Below, piece by piece: positions 1-9,590 of a DNA stretch of 64,000 nucleotides. A program made the translations under genes and the position numbers. Numbering within the stretch: the first letter of the stretch is position 1; every line of letters begins with the position of its first letter. The notes beneath the pieces are model-generated. The model had not been told where the DNA came from and ran no database searches. It saw only the letters and a program-made list of their open reading frames with translations. Source of the stretch: Hydrogenothermaceae bacterium (lineage in GTDB: Bacteria > Aquificota > Aquificia > Aquificales > Hydrogenothermaceae); the NCBI GenBank assembly GCA_026418535.1, contig JAOABC010000001.1, positions 1 through 64,000 on the forward strand. Direction: 5' to 3'.

Positions 1-111
1 TTCCATACTCTATTTCCAAGAAATATTAACCCTATTTTAAGAGGTAGTCTTTCAGTTATAGCATTTTACCCATATCTGTTTCTAAATTACTGTTATAAAC
101 CTTATCTAGCC
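1..111. other. Left edge, no gene identified
   Basis: No gene can be supported here. One forward frame is open from base 1 and encodes a hydrophobic stretch, but it continues antisense through the 3' end of secA. It could be the tail of a membrane-protein gene cut by the window edge, or chance. Confidence 0.3.
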
Positions 112-136
112 TTGTTCCTTGAATTTTTAAACTTCT
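112..136 (-). repeat. Solo end of a degenerate IS (copy D)
   Basis: The reverse strand reads GTTTAAAAATTCAAGGAACA. It matches the transposase-5' terminus of the deleted IS copies at 7611-7824 and 19711-20043, and the solo copy at 44380-44413. Only the terminus is present, just beyond the secA stop codon. It could be a solo terminal repeat or the scar of a larger deletion. Confidence 0.5.
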
Positions 137-151
137 TCTACGAGTTTAACT

Positions 152-2956
152 TTACTTTTTTCTCCTTTCCATCCTATTTTTGTACTTTAGGATCTTCTTT
201 TTCTTCTCTTCTTCAGGTTTTATGTTCTCAGAAGCTTTCCTTAGGTTTTTCTCCACTTCCTTTTCTTTTCTCTGTTTTTCCTTTTCCAAAGACTCTTCTG
301 ACTGAAGCTGGAGTTTGTAAAGATACTCTAAGGTATTGTACTTCAGTTTAAACATCATATCCTCAAACAACCCAAACGACTCTCTCTTGTACTCCACCAA
401 TGGGTCTCTTTGAGCGTATCCTCTTAGGTAGACACTCTCCCTAAGTCTATCTAAGTTATGTAGGTGGTCTTTCCACAGAGTGTCCAGAACCTGGAGGGTT
501 ATGTACCTCTCAAACTCCCTCAAGAGAGATGAACCATAGAACTGCTCTTTCTGATTGTAGACATTTTCTAGCTGCTTTATCAGGTAATCCTCAAGTTTTT
601 TCCTGTCCCACTCCTGCTGGGGTATGCTAATCTCAACTCCGAGCCACTCTTTAAAGCTCTTTTGGAGTTCTTCTATATCCCACTTCTCCTGATACTCCTC
701 AGCCGGAGCATACTTGCCTAAGTAGTATAAGAGCAAATCAGTAAGCCAGAGTATAAGCTCCTCTCTTAGGTTTATACCTTCAAGTATATCTTTTCTAAGA
801 GAGTATATAACTTGTCTCTGTTTATTCATAACATCGTCAAATTCAAGAAGTCTCTTCCTTATCTGGAAGTTCTGTCCCTCTACTCTCTTCTGGGCGTTCT
901 CTATAGCCTTACTGACCATTGTACTTTCAATAGGTTCGTTCTCAGGAATCTTTAACCTATCCATAAGGCTTATCAACCTATCCCCACCAAAGAGTCTCAG
1001 TAGATCATCCTCCAGAGATAGGTAGAATCTTGAGCTACCAGGATCCCCCTGTCTTCCTGCTCTACCTCTCAGCTGGTTGTCTATCCTTCTACTCTCGTGT
1101 CTCTCCGTTCCTATAACTGCAAGACCCCCAAGTTCTATAACCTTCTGCTTCTCCTTAAATGTTATCTCTTGAGCCTCTTTTAGGGCTTTTGTATACTCTT
1201 CTTCTGTAGCCTTCTCCGGAGTCAGACCTCTTTTCTTCAATATCTCTTTTGCTAGAAACTCTGGGTTTCCTCCAAGGAGTATATCCGTTCCCCTACCTGC
1301 CATGTTGGTAGATATCGTCACTGCTCCTATCCTTCCTGCCTGTGCCACTATCTCAGCCTCTCTCTCATGGTTCTTGGCGTTTAGAACATTGTGAGGTATA
1401 CCTTTCTTTTTCAGAAGTCCAGACAGGAACTCTGACGTTTCCACAGACACAGTTCCAACAAGGACAGGTCTACCTTCTTTATGAAGTCTTTCTATCTCCT
1501 CTACAACTTGGTTAAACTTCTCTTTTTTAGTCTTGTAAACCATGTCCGGATAATCTTTTCTTATAACAGATTTGTTTGTAGGTATGACTAGAACATCAAG
1601 GTTGTATATCTCCTTGAACTCTAGAGCTTCTGTTTCTGCAGTCCCTGTCATACCTGAAAGCTTTTTGTACATCCGGAAGTAGTTTTGGAAGGTTATTGTG
1701 GCAAGGGTTTGATTCTCCGCTTGAATCTTGACACCTTCTTTTGCCTCTATAGCCTGGTGTAACCCATCAGACCATCTCCTACCCGGCATCAATCTCCCTG
1801 TAAACTCATCAACTATCACAACCTCCCCATCCTTAACTACATACTCTCTGTCTCTGTGGAAGAGAGTGTTAGCTCTAAGGGACTGGTTTATAGCATGGAG
1901 CAGGTTTATGTTCCTTGGGTCGTAAAGGTTCTCTATGTTAAAGTAGTTCTCTGCCTTCTCTACTCCCTTCTCTGTGAGTACAGCTGTCTTGTTCTTCTCA
2001 TCTACTATAAAGTCTTTATCTTTGGTTAACCCTTTTACAAAGGCATCACTTGAGTAGTATATTGACACATCTTCTCCGGAGGGCCCAGAGATTATCAGAG
2101 GAGTCCTTGCTTCATCTATCAGAATAGAGTCAACCTCGTCTACAATAGCAAAATGATGACCTTTAACCTGTGTCATCTGCTCCTTTGAGAAAACCATATT
2201 ATCTCTTAGATAATCAAACCCAAACTCGTTGTTGGTTCCGTAGGTTATGTCAGCTTCATAAGCACTTTTTCTGTCAGTTTCAACTGCTACAGTAAAAAAG
2301 TCCTTTTTTGCCTCTACATCTATCTTCTCAGGAGGTAGAATATCTCCAAAAAACCCCTTCTCCCAAACTCTCTTATCTAAAATTATAACTTTGTCAAAAG
2401 CTTTCTCGTCAGCCCATTCAACCTTGTAAGATACAGAGTTTGTGTTTATAACTCCCACAGACAATCCCAAGAACTTGTATATACTACCCATCTGAGAAGC
2501 ATCTCTTTTAGCAAGGTAGTCATTGACGGTAACTACATGGACTCCCTTACCTGTTAGAGCGTTCAGATATACAGCTATAGATGCAACTAAGGTCTTTCCT
2601 TCCCCTGTCTTCATCTCTGCTATCATACCCCTGTGAAGAGCAAGAGCACCTATCAGTTGGACATCAAAAGGTCTAAGCCCCAGCGTTCTCTTAGCTGCTT
2701 CCCTTACAATACCAAAGGCTCTTATAACCTCCGGTATGATCTCACCTTCTGTTATAGCAGTGGATATATGGTCGTTAGAGTGTATTTTTTCTTTTAGTTT
2801 TAAGCTCTCCTCTATCAGTTGCTTGTTTGTCAGTTTGTCTAACTCTGGCTCAAGTTGGTTTATCTTGGATACAAATTCACTCAGTTTCCTTATTTCTCTC
2901 TCGTTCTTGGTTCCAAATATCTTCTTGATGATAAGGTTTATCAATATTTCCTCCAA
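152..2956 (-). CDS. secA: Preprotein translocase ATPase SecA
   Basis: This is the motor ATPase that drives unfolded preproteins through SecYEG at the inner membrane. The 934 residues hold a Walker A motif MKTGEGKT near residue 115, a DEVDSIL box near 275, FGFDYLRDN, and the second helicase lobe with TNMAGRGTDI and RGRAGRQGDPG. An extra segment of about 50 residues precedes FGFDYLRDN; such an insert has been described as an Aquificae signature. The C-terminus is lysine-rich and has no cysteine cluster, so the usual zinc/SecB-binding tail is absent. The frame is intact over 2.8 kb, a useful control for sequence quality. lspA lies just upstream on the same strand. Confidence 0.98.
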   Translation of the reverse strand: MEEILINLIIKKIFGTKNEREIRKLSEFVSKINQLEPELDKLTNKQLIEESLKLKEKIHSNDHISTAITEGEIIPEVIRAFGIVREAAKRTLGLRPFDVQLIGALALHRGMIAEMKTGEGKTLVASIAVYLNALTGKGVHVVTVNDYLAKRDASQMGSIYKFLGLSVGVINTNSVSYKVEWADEKAFDKVIILDKRVWEKGFFGDILPPEKIDVEAKKDFFTVAVETDRKSAYEADITYGTNNEFGFDYLRDNMVFSKEQMTQVKGHHFAIVDEVDSILIDEARTPLIISGPSGEDVSIYYSSDAFVKGLTKDKDFIVDEKNKTAVLTEKGVEKAENYFNIENLYDPRNINLLHAINQSLRANTLFHRDREYVVKDGEVVIVDEFTGRLMPGRRWSDGLHQAIEAKEGVKIQAENQTLATITFQNYFRMYKKLSGMTGTAETEALEFKEIYNLDVLVIPTNKSVIRKDYPDMVYKTKKEKFNQVVEEIERLHKEGRPVLVGTVSVETSEFLSGLLKKKGIPHNVLNAKNHEREAEIVAQAGRIGAVTISTNMAGRGTDILLGGNPEFLAKEILKKRGLTPEKATEEEYTKALKEAQEITFKEKQKVIELGGLAVIGTERHESRRIDNQLRGRAGRQGDPGSSRFYLSLEDDLLRLFGGDRLISLMDRLKIPENEPIESTMVSKAIENAQKRVEGQNFQIRKRLLEFDDVMNKQRQVIYSLRKDILEGINLREELILWLTDLLLYYLGKYAPAEEYQEKWDIEELQKSFKEWLGVEISIPQQEWDRKKLEDYLIKQLENVYNQKEQFYGSSLLREFERYITLQVLDTLWKDHLHNLDRLRESVYLRGYAQRDPLVEYKRESFGLFEDMMFKLKYNTLEYLYKLQLQSEESLEKEKQRKEKEVEKNLRKASENIKPEEEKKKKILKYKNRMERRKK

Positions 2957-2984
2957 AATTTAAAGAAAGTTAGTTTACTATATT

Positions 2985-3467
2985 TTACACTCTTACTCTT
3001 TTCTTATAGTAGAGCTCTAGAAATAGGAAAATTGTGATACCGATAGATATAGAAGCATCTGCAATGTTAAAGGCAGGCCAGTGATGTTCCTTTATATAGA
3101 AGTCTAAAAAGTCTCTAACAGCACCTAAAAACAACCTATCGTATAAGTTACCTACAGCTCCCCCTGCTATCAGAGCAAGAGAGACTACCTCCATCTTAGA
3201 CAACCGAGACCGTTTTTTTAAGACATAGAGTGTTGCTACTATAGCAGCGATGGTTGAAGAGCTTATGAGGACAGCTTTCCTTAGTATATCCGGAGCTTGT
3301 GCCAGTATACCGAAGGCAGCTCCGGTGTTCCAAACTAAAACCAGGTCAAAGAACCCAGGTATAACAGAGACTGTTTTGTCTGATAGATGAGTCTCTGCTA
3401 AGTTCTTTGTAATCAGATCCAAAATTACTACAAATAGACATATTCCAAAGTAGTAGTAAAGCTTCAA
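2985..3467 (-). CDS. lspA: Lipoprotein signal peptidase (signal peptidase II)
   Basis: This inner-membrane aspartyl protease removes signal peptides from diacylglyceryl-modified prolipoproteins. The 160 residues have four hydrophobic segments. The family signatures NTGAAFG (near residue 48) and FNIADASI (near 134) are present, with the catalytic aspartates in GNLYDR and NIADAS. The length is normal for the family. The gene sits between dksA and secA, and Lnt, which acts later in lipoprotein maturation, is encoded at 20143-21669. Confidence 0.95.
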   Translation of the reverse strand: MKLYYYFGICLFVVILDLITKNLAETHLSDKTVSVIPGFFDLVLVWNTGAAFGILAQAPDILRKAVLISSSTIAAIVATLYVLKKRSRLSKMEVVSLALIAGGAVGNLYDRLFLGAVRDFLDFYIKEHHWPAFNIADASISIGITIFLFLELYYKKRVRV

Positions 3468-3478
3468 AAATGCCTCCT

Positions 3479-3913
3479 TTATTCTAGTTGTTGGTTCGTC
3501 TTTGTTTCTTCTTCTTCCGATATAGTTGGTGGGATTATGTTGTAAAGGGACTCCTCTTCGCTTCTCTGTTGGAACAGTCTCACTATCTCCTCGTTCTGGC
3601 TACAGTCTATACATAACCTAACCCAAGGTATAACCTCCAACCTTTTCTCTCCTATAATCGCGCCACACTCCTCACATATACCGTATGTACCGTTCTCTAT
3701 CTTTCTTAGAGCAAGATCTATTAAGTAGAGGTTTTCTAGATCTGCCTGGGTCAACCTGTAATGAGTCTCTCTACTCAGTTCACTAGTAACAATATCTGCA
3801 GAGTCTTCAACACCGGTTTTCTCGTTTATATCTGCCTTTGATGCCTCTTCTAGGGAGTCTAAGATCTTCTGTCTTTTCTCTAAGAGCTTCTGTTTTATTT
3901 TCTGTATGTCCAT
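3479..3913 (-). CDS. dksA: DksA/TraR-family zinc-finger regulator
   Basis: The product is a 144-residue member of the DksA/TraR family, whose members bind the RNA polymerase secondary channel and modulate initiation, often with ppGpp. An N-terminal coiled coil of about 70 residues precedes a four-cysteine zinc finger made of CEECG and CIDC near residues 79-103. A GGAGG site lies just upstream of the ATG, inside the 3' end of the PilZ-like gene, which suggests coupling. Whether it is true DksA or a shorter paralogue cannot be settled from sequence alone. Confidence 0.85.
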   Translation of the reverse strand: MDIQKIKQKLLEKRQKILDSLEEASKADINEKTGVEDSADIVTSELSRETHYRLTQADLENLYLIDLALRKIENGTYGICEECGAIIGEKRLEVIPWVRLCIDCSQNEEIVRLFQQRSEEESLYNIIPPTISEEEETKTNQQLE

Positions 3914-5041
3914 AACGAAAAACCTCCCAAAAAATAAATTATTAATATAATCAAACTTTTCTTGAAATCAAGACTGTTTACTGTGTAGCTTTGCTGTTGC
4001 TGTCTTTTGACAAATTCAAATATATCTCTCTGAACGCTCTCCTTTATCTTTAAAAACCTAACACCATAGCAAGCTACCTTCTGTTTTTCGTATATGTTAA
4101 CTATCTCAGATTCTTGAACTATGTCTTTTTCCATTATTGAGAAACTTATATACACCACTTGACCTATCTTAAGGTCCAGATGTGGTTTCTGCTCTTGATC
4201 TATACATATCCTTGCTCCGGAAGGGCTTATGTCAACTATCCTTCCTGTAATCCACTCAATCTTATTCTCTACTTTCTTGCCGATACTAACATCCAAATCA
4301 CACTCAACTCTCGGATACTCCCTCCTCTGTATTCTTGTAAACTCAAAGGTGTGAGGCAATTTTAGGATGTATTTACCATTATCCTGCAAGACGTCAAACA
4401 CCTGAGATTCAATCCACGTAAGCAGCATCTGACTTCCTTACAAAATTTATCTTAACCGTTTCTCCGGAGGATAGAGTTATTGGTGAATCTACCACAACCC
4501 AATACATAAACTGTTCATCTTTATCATAGAGGGTAACCTTAACAGACCTGCCATTGGCCGTCTTTAAAATACCTCCTTGGAAAAGTTCTATATCTTTGGT
4601 TGTCGTTAGAGGGGCGAAGCAAGGAAGATAATCAAACCCAAGCTTCTTTCTCATATTCTTTATAAGCTCTTCGTCAAAGTTCGGATTTTCACTTATATAC
4701 AGGTCGATTACTTTCTCGAAGGGAGATTTAAACTCTATAGCCAAGAAAGGGTCTCTACCAAGTTTAACAGAGTATTCCCAAAGTATTTTATACTGATTTT
4801 CTGTTAGCTCTTTCTCCTTTGAGAACTTCTTAAACTCTAAGTGTTTGTACTTCTCTCTTGACCTCTTCGAGATTGAAGAAATAACTATAACAGTAATTAC
4901 TATTAGAATTATAAAGAGTAGGAGAAAGATTATAGCATTTATGTTAGTTTCAGTGAGGATGTTGGTCGCTATCTCGTAGCCTTTGAGGACTGTTTCTCTC
5001 TGGTCCAATTTTTTTCCCTCTTTTTTCTGATTATTATACAA
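3895..5041 (-). pseudogene. YcgR/PilZ-type c-di-GMP effector, frameshifted
   Basis: Two overlapping frames make one gene. The upstream part (4409-5041) has a transmembrane helix near residues 37-57, then the start of a YcgR-like N-terminal barrel. The downstream part (3895-4428) holds the PilZ domain, with the c-di-GMP motif RRxxxR as RREYPR and D-SxxG as DISPSG. Removing one G from GTGGATT near 4414 joins them into AAYVIESQVFDVL, which reads naturally. YcgR-type proteins brake flagella in response to c-di-GMP, so its loss fits the decay of the flagellar genes here. A real extra base is more likely than programmed shifting, since no slippery site is visible. A local sequencing error remains possible. 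Confidence 0.8.
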
Positions 5042-5048
5042 TATATCT

Positions 5049-6146
5049 ATGATTGAAGGAGTTTATATTCATGTCCCTTTCTGCAGTCTAAAATGTCCAT
5101 ACTGTGATTTTACCTCTTTTGTCTCTTTCGATGAGGAACTTTACAAACACTACGTTGATACCCTTCTAAAAGAGCTCCTTATGTACAGGGAGAAAAATTT
5201 TAGTGTAAAGACCATCTACTTCGGAGGAGGTACTCCTTCTTTACTCCCTCCAAGTCTGATATACAGAGTATTGGACTTTATCTTTAAGAACTTTAAGACT
5301 GAGTCAGAGTTGGAGATCACTCTGGAAGTTAATCCAAACAGTTACTCTAAAAAAGAGTTTAAATCGATAAAACAAATAGGGATAAACAGATTGAGCTTCG
5401 GGAGTCAATCCCTCATTGAGAAGAACCTAAGGGCATTGGGTAGAGACCATAAACCAACTGACACAGTTAGGTCTGTGTATGGAGCTGTTGAAAGTGGAAT
5501 AGAAAACATAAACTTAGATTTCATCTATGGTGTTCCAAACCAATCTTTAAAGGAGATAGAAGAAGACCTTAAACTGTATACAGCACTTCCTATCACTCAC
5601 ATTTCTGCTTACATGTTGACAGCTTACGACGAAACACCTTTAGGTGTGGTGGTAAAGAAAGGATACATAGAGCTTCCGGATGAAGAGGAAAGTTATAAGA
5701 TGTTCAAAGTTGTAGATCAGTTCTTAGAGGATAGAGGCTTTAAGAGATACGAAATATCTAATTGGGCCAAGGATGGGTATGAGTGTAGGCACAACATCTC
5801 CTACTGGAAACATCTAGAGTTTCTTGGAGTAGGTGTATCTGCATGGTCTTTTATAGGATATGAGAGGTTTGGAAACACGAAGAATATAAACCAGTATTTA
5901 GAAGCTGTAAATAGAGGTGAAAAAGCTGTCATCTTAAGAGAGTTTTTAGATGAGGAAAAGATAAGAGAAGAGAGAGTTTTCTTAGGTCTGAGATTAAGAG
6001 AAGGAATAGAACTGAATCTTATAAGAAATCTTGAATTTTTAAAAGAGATTGTAAGTAGAGACTACGTAAAGGTGGAGAATAACCGCCTTACACTATCTCA
6101 CAAGGGTATAATGGTACTAAACTACATAGCATCAAGACTTATCTGA
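5049..6146 (+). CDS. hemW: Radical SAM protein HemW-like
   Basis: The 365-residue protein resembles HemW, a radical SAM protein of the coproporphyrinogen III oxidase-like family linked to heme delivery in respiratory bacteria. The cluster motif CSLKCPYC, the CxxxCxxC form, is at residues 12-19, followed by YFGGGTPS near residue 58 and the ENINLDFIYG region. It lacks the longer N-terminus of true oxygen-independent HemN. It is transcribed divergently from the PilZ-like gene and overlaps the 3' end of proC by 15 bases. Confidence 0.9.
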   Translation: MIEGVYIHVPFCSLKCPYCDFTSFVSFDEELYKHYVDTLLKELLMYREKNFSVKTIYFGGGTPSLLPPSLIYRVLDFIFKNFKTESELEITLEVNPNSYSKKEFKSIKQIGINRLSFGSQSLIEKNLRALGRDHKPTDTVRSVYGAVESGIENINLDFIYGVPNQSLKEIEEDLKLYTALPITHISAYMLTAYDETPLGVVVKKGYIELPDEEESYKMFKVVDQFLEDRGFKRYEISNWAKDGYECRHNISYWKHLEFLGVGVSAWSFIGYERFGNTKNINQYLEAVNRGEKAVILREFLDEEKIREERVFLGLRLREGIELNLIRNLEFLKEIVSRDYVKVENNRLTLSHKGIMVLNYIASRLI

Positions 6147-6935
6147 GAGTTCTCTACTCCGGAGAGTTGCTCTTTCAACCGCTGAGATAATAGCATCTCT
6201 GAAGTTTCTCTTCTCAAGCTCATGAATTCCGTATATGGTAGTTCCAGCAGGAGAGGTAACCCTATCTCTTAAGATGGCAGGGTGCTCCTTACTTTCCCGT
6301 AGTAACTTTGCTGAACCTATAACAGTTTGAATAGCTATCTCTAGGGCCTGACTGTAAGGAAGACCCATCTTCACCCCACCCTGAGCTAAAGCATCTATAA
6401 AGCTAAACACATAGGCAGGACCACTTCCGGATAAACCAGTAATAACATCCAAAAAACTCTCTTCCACCTTTACAACCAAACCAAGGGAAGATAGCATCTT
6501 GAGCACTCTAAACTCTATCTCCTCCTTTTCAAACCCAAAAGAGACACCAATAACTCCCTCCCCTATCAGGGCCGGAGTGTTTGGCATAGTTCTAACCACA
6601 TAACCTCTCTTTATAACATCCATTATCTCCTCTATCTTTACACCGGCCATAACGGATACAACAACTTTATCCTCTTTAAAGAACTCTACGGTACTTTCTA
6701 TGGAGGACTTAAAGTCTTTTGGTTTTACGGCCAAAAACACTATCTCGGAAAGGTTTACAAGGTTTTTCACATCAGAGGCAGCAGCCACATCATACTTTTC
6801 AACCAAAGTTTCTACTCTCTCTCTATTATTATCGTAAATTAGTATCTCAGAAGGTTTAAGTATGGAAGAGTTTATAATACCATTCAGTATAGCCTCTCCC
6901 ATGTTTCCAACACCTAAGATACCTACCTTAAACAT
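6132..6935 (-). CDS. proC: Pyrroline-5-carboxylate reductase
   Basis: The enzyme catalyses the last step of proline synthesis, NAD(P)H-dependent reduction of 1-pyrroline-5-carboxylate. The 267 residues begin with the Rossmann motif GVGNMGEAI, then VFLAVKP near residue 70 and RTMPNTPALIGEG near 115. The C-terminal helical domain carries SGSGPAYVF and the family signature DRVTSPAGTTIYGI. The start overlaps the dnaQ-like gene by 8 bases, so the two are probably co-transcribed. Confidence 0.96.
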   Translation of the reverse strand: MFKVGILGVGNMGEAILNGIINSSILKPSEILIYDNNRERVETLVEKYDVAAASDVKNLVNLSEIVFLAVKPKDFKSSIESTVEFFKEDKVVVSVMAGVKIEEIMDVIKRGYVVRTMPNTPALIGEGVIGVSFGFEKEEIEFRVLKMLSSLGLVVKVEESFLDVITGLSGSGPAYVFSFIDALAQGGVKMGLPYSQALEIAIQTVIGSAKLLRESKEHPAILRDRVTSPAGTTIYGIHELEKRNFRDAIISAVERATLRSRELSDKS

Positions 6936-7545
6936 ACCTCCTCCTTTTGTTTGGATGAACTAAGGTTTTACCATGGGTTATCTTTATCAAATCTAAGACC
7001 TTGTTTATGTTCAGGTCCTGTAGATAGTCTACCATCTTTTTAAACACCTCAAAGGTTACCTGGGCATCAGACAGAGCTCTGTGCTTGTTTTGGTATTTTA
7101 TGTTGAAAAAATAAGCTAAATTAGAGAGGGATTTGCTGTTTAGATGCGGGAATAGAGCTCTTGCTATGTTCTGGGTGCATACATACGGCAGTCCAAACTC
7201 TCTGGAGAAGAGTTGTCTGTGTATGTTAGATAGGAAAGAGACATCGAACCTTGCATTATGGGCAACTAGGATGGAGTCTTGAATGAACTCAAAAAACTGT
7301 GGATAGACCTTATCTACTTCTGGCTTATCTATCACCATAGCGTTTGTTATACCTGTGAGTTTTGTTATACTGAGTGGTATGAAGTCGTAAGATGGTTTTA
7401 CTAAGGAGTGGAACTTCTGGATTATAACCCCTCCTTCTACCTTCAAAGCTGCTATCTCTATGATCTGATCTCTCTCCGGATTTAGACCTGTAGTCTCTAG
7501 GTCGATCACAGAAAAAACAGCCTCGTCTATGGTTAAGTTGTACAC
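6928..7545 (-). CDS. dnaQ: DnaQ-family 3'-5' exonuclease
   Basis: The 205-residue DEDDh exonuclease resembles the epsilon (proofreading) subunit of DNA polymerase III or a stand-alone relative. Exo I is DLETTG near residue 16, Exo II is HNARFD near 96, and Exo III with the general-base histidine is HRALSDAQ near 155. There is no GIY-YIG or helicase domain. It may act with PolC/DnaE or as a general exonuclease; the sequence does not decide. Confidence 0.85.
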   Translation of the reverse strand: MYNLTIDEAVFSVIDLETTGLNPERDQIIEIAALKVEGGVIIQKFHSLVKPSYDFIPLSITKLTGITNAMVIDKPEVDKVYPQFFEFIQDSILVAHNARFDVSFLSNIHRQLFSREFGLPYVCTQNIARALFPHLNSKSLSNLAYFFNIKYQNKHRALSDAQVTFEVFKKMVDYLQDLNINKVLDLIKITHGKTLVHPNKRRRYV

Positions 7546-7610
7546 AGTTTTGTCCTTTAGATATTTATTCGGTTATCTATTTTACATCTTTTTACTATAT
7601 TTTCAATGAA

Positions 7611-7824
7611 GTTGTTTTAAAAAATAGAAACCATTGATACATAAAGATAATAAGTATATCTAAAAATACCAAAAATATTAATTCCAATATCATCGTAGTA
7701 CTAGGAGTATGATTTAGTCACTGTAGACAGATTGTCTACTTCTCTTTTTGGTAGATTATTATGTTGGGATCTGTACTAATTGAACTTCTTCCTTTCTGTC
7801 CTTGTTTCTTAGGTTTTTAAACAG
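7611..7824 (-). mobile_element. Internally deleted IS remnant, copy A
   Basis: This 214-base element is homologous to copy B at 19711-20043. It begins GTTGTTTTAAAAAATAGAAA and its other end reads, on the reverse strand, GCTGTTTAAAAACCTAAG, giving imperfect terminal inverted repeats. Internal blocks such as CTAGGAGTATGATTT and TATTATGTTGGGATCTGTA match copy B. In copy B these blocks encode pieces of a DDE-type transposase; here the frames are ruined. It abuts the 3' end of a truncated transporter gene (7836-7961). Confidence 0.75.
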
Positions 7825-7835
7825 CTTCTAGAAAG

Positions 7836-7961
7836 TTAAATAGATGCCCCAATATAGTACACAAGGAAGAAAGGCATCATAGACTCAACTATCTTCGTAG
7901 ATGCAAAAAAGAGCATCGTTATTGTATTTAAGATCAATAGTTTTCTCTTGGACTGTTTCAT
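7836..7961 (-). pseudogene. 5' fragment of an MFS-type transporter
   Basis: A 41-codon frame starts at ATG 7961 behind AAGGATAGG and encodes a basic N-terminus followed by a hydrophobic helix ending PFFLVYYIGASI. This resembles the first transmembrane helix of a major-facilitator protein. It ends about ten bases from IS remnant A, so the rest of the gene was probably lost at that insertion. A genuine small membrane protein is the alternative. Confidence 0.5.
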
Positions 7962-7970
7962 CCTATCCTT

Positions 7971-7980
7971 GTGGTATAAT
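7971..7980 (+). promoter_or_regulatory. Extended -10 promoter of the herA-like gene
   Basis: The sequence TGGTATAAT is an extended -10 element about 35 bases upstream of the ATG at 8016. A second TATAAT lies at 7991-7996, followed by a purine-rich TAGGTAAAAG before the start. No convincing -35 hexamer is present, as expected for an extended -10 promoter. Confidence 0.5.
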
Positions 7981-8015
7981 TTCGATACTATTATAATATC
8001 CTGTAGGTAAAAGAT

Positions 8016-9590
8016 ATGGAAGCTATCGGAATTTGTATTGGAAACACAAGCCCTATAAAAGTTAACCTTCTTTCAAAGATCCCCTTAAAGCTCGGACAGT
8101 TTGTTTATATCTGGTATAAGGAAGAAGGTAAAGATAGGAAACTCTTGGCTATGGTCCAAAGTGTAGAGAGGTTCAACAGATACATAAACGACAGTATAAA
8201 CGATATATCCAAAACAGACTTGATTATGGACAACTCTGATACTAAAGTAGTGGGAACCCTACAGATACTGGGAGAGATAAAAGAGATAGGTGATAGCATC
8301 CATCTTGAGATGTTAAAAACACCTCCTCCACCTTCCGCAAAGCTACTAAGACCGGAAAAAGAGGTATTAGAGAGACTGTTTGGGGCTAAAGATAAAAGAT
8401 CTGTCAGGATAGGTAGACTGCTGTCTGAGGAAGAGGAGATACCTGTATACATAGACATATCTCAGGTGGTTCTTAGGCACCTTGCAATACTTGCAGTAAC
8501 AGGGGCTGGAAAGTCAAACACAGTCTCTGTTCTATTAGAACAGATAGCCAATCTAAAAGGGACTGTTGTTGTGTTTGACTTTCATGGTGAATACACAAAA
8601 GCAGATTTTAGAAGAGATGGCAAGAAGGTCGTAAATGTTATAGAGCCTGTCTTTGACCCTACAAAGCTTCCGCAGAGAGATTTTGCAAACCTTATAGGTA
8701 TAAAGCAGAATGCAACTGTCCAGTATAGATACTTCAAAAGAGCCCTCCAAGAGATACTACAGTTCTACAAGGACGATAAAGGAAACGACTGGAGAACTCT
8801 GGTAAAAACCGGAGAATTTTTTAAACAACTGATCTATTATCTTGAATCTTGGATAGAAGAACCAGAAAAACCTCCTTTTAAAGGTAAAATAAGAGAAGAT
8901 TCTCTGTATGAGGTTATAAACAAGATAGAAGACACGATGTCAGATATAGGACATCTCATCCAGGTAGGAGCCCCGGATTTGATAACTAAGATAGAAGAAG
9001 GGAAGATAAACGTCTTCAACTTCTCAGAGATTGACGAGAACATAGCAGACGCTATAGGGTCAAACATTCTAAAGCATGCCCTGGAAGACAGGAAAAGAGC
9101 AGTGAGACTTGGTTCTGGTTCTCTATCCTCAGATATAAGACTAAAAAGTCCAATCCTCTTTATCATAGAGGAGGCTCATATTCTAGCAGGGGCAAACAAG
9201 AACACAGAATCAAAGAACTACATGACAAAGATAGCTAGAGAAGGAAGGAAATTTGGGGTAGGGTTATGTATAGTTACACAGAGACCAAAAGGATTAGATA
9301 AAGAGATACTCTCCCAGATGAATAACATGATAATCCTTAAGTTGGTTGAACCAGAAGACCAAAAACATGTCCAAAGTGCAAGCGAATCTCTATCTAAAGA
9401 GCTTATGGACTACCTTCCTGCTTTAAACCCTGGAGAGGCTATAATAATAGGAAATATGACTAAGATTCCTCTCCTTGTAAAGATCGACAAAGCTAAAGGA
9501 AAGATACAAGGTAACGACTTGGATGTTGTAGGTTCTTGGGATAAAAACTTGGAGAAAATATCAGATATACAAGAGCTCTCTAATCTGTGA
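8016..9590 (+). CDS. herA: HerA-type DNA-translocating ATPase
   Basis: The 524-residue protein has a HerA/DUF87 ATPase core. A small N-terminal HAS-barrel-like region (about residues 1-130) is followed by Walker A TGAGKSN near residue 165 and Walker B LFIIEEAHIL near 387. The sensor segment RKFGVGLCIVTQRP near 415 and an arginine-rich region follow. HerA hexamers pump DNA, in archaea with the NurA nuclease in end resection; no NurA gene is next to it here. Its stop overlaps the start of a broken phosphoribosyltransferase gene. The strand and intact frame are clear, but the precise role in this bacterium is not. Confidence 0.85.
   Translation: MEAIGICIGNTSPIKVNLLSKIPLKLGQFVYIWYKEEGKDRKLLAMVQSVERFNRYINDSINDISKTDLIMDNSDTKVVGTLQILGEIKEIGDSIHLEMLKTPPPPSAKLLRPEKEVLERLFGAKDKRSVRIGRLLSEEEEIPVYIDISQVVLRHLAILAVTGAGKSNTVSVLLEQIANLKGTVVVFDFHGEYTKADFRRDGKKVVNVIEPVFDPTKLPQRDFANLIGIKQNATVQYRYFKRALQEILQFYKDDKGNDWRTLVKTGEFFKQLIYYLESWIEEPEKPPFKGKIREDSLYEVINKIEDTMSDIGHLIQVGAPDLITKIEEGKINVFNFSEIDENIADAIGSNILKHALEDRKRAVRLGSGSLSSDIRLKSPILFIIEEAHILAGANKNTESKNYMTKIAREGRKFGVGLCIVTQRPKGLDKEILSQMNNMIILKLVEPEDQKHVQSASESLSKELMDYLPALNPGEAIIIGNMTKIPLLVKIDKAKGKIQGNDLDVVGSWDKNLEKISDIQELSNL

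Noticed and set aside
112-351. 79-codon forward open frame over the secA 3' end
   Set aside because: It is antisense to conserved SecA codons, is phenylalanine/serine-rich because of reading the opposite strand, and has no ribosome binding site.
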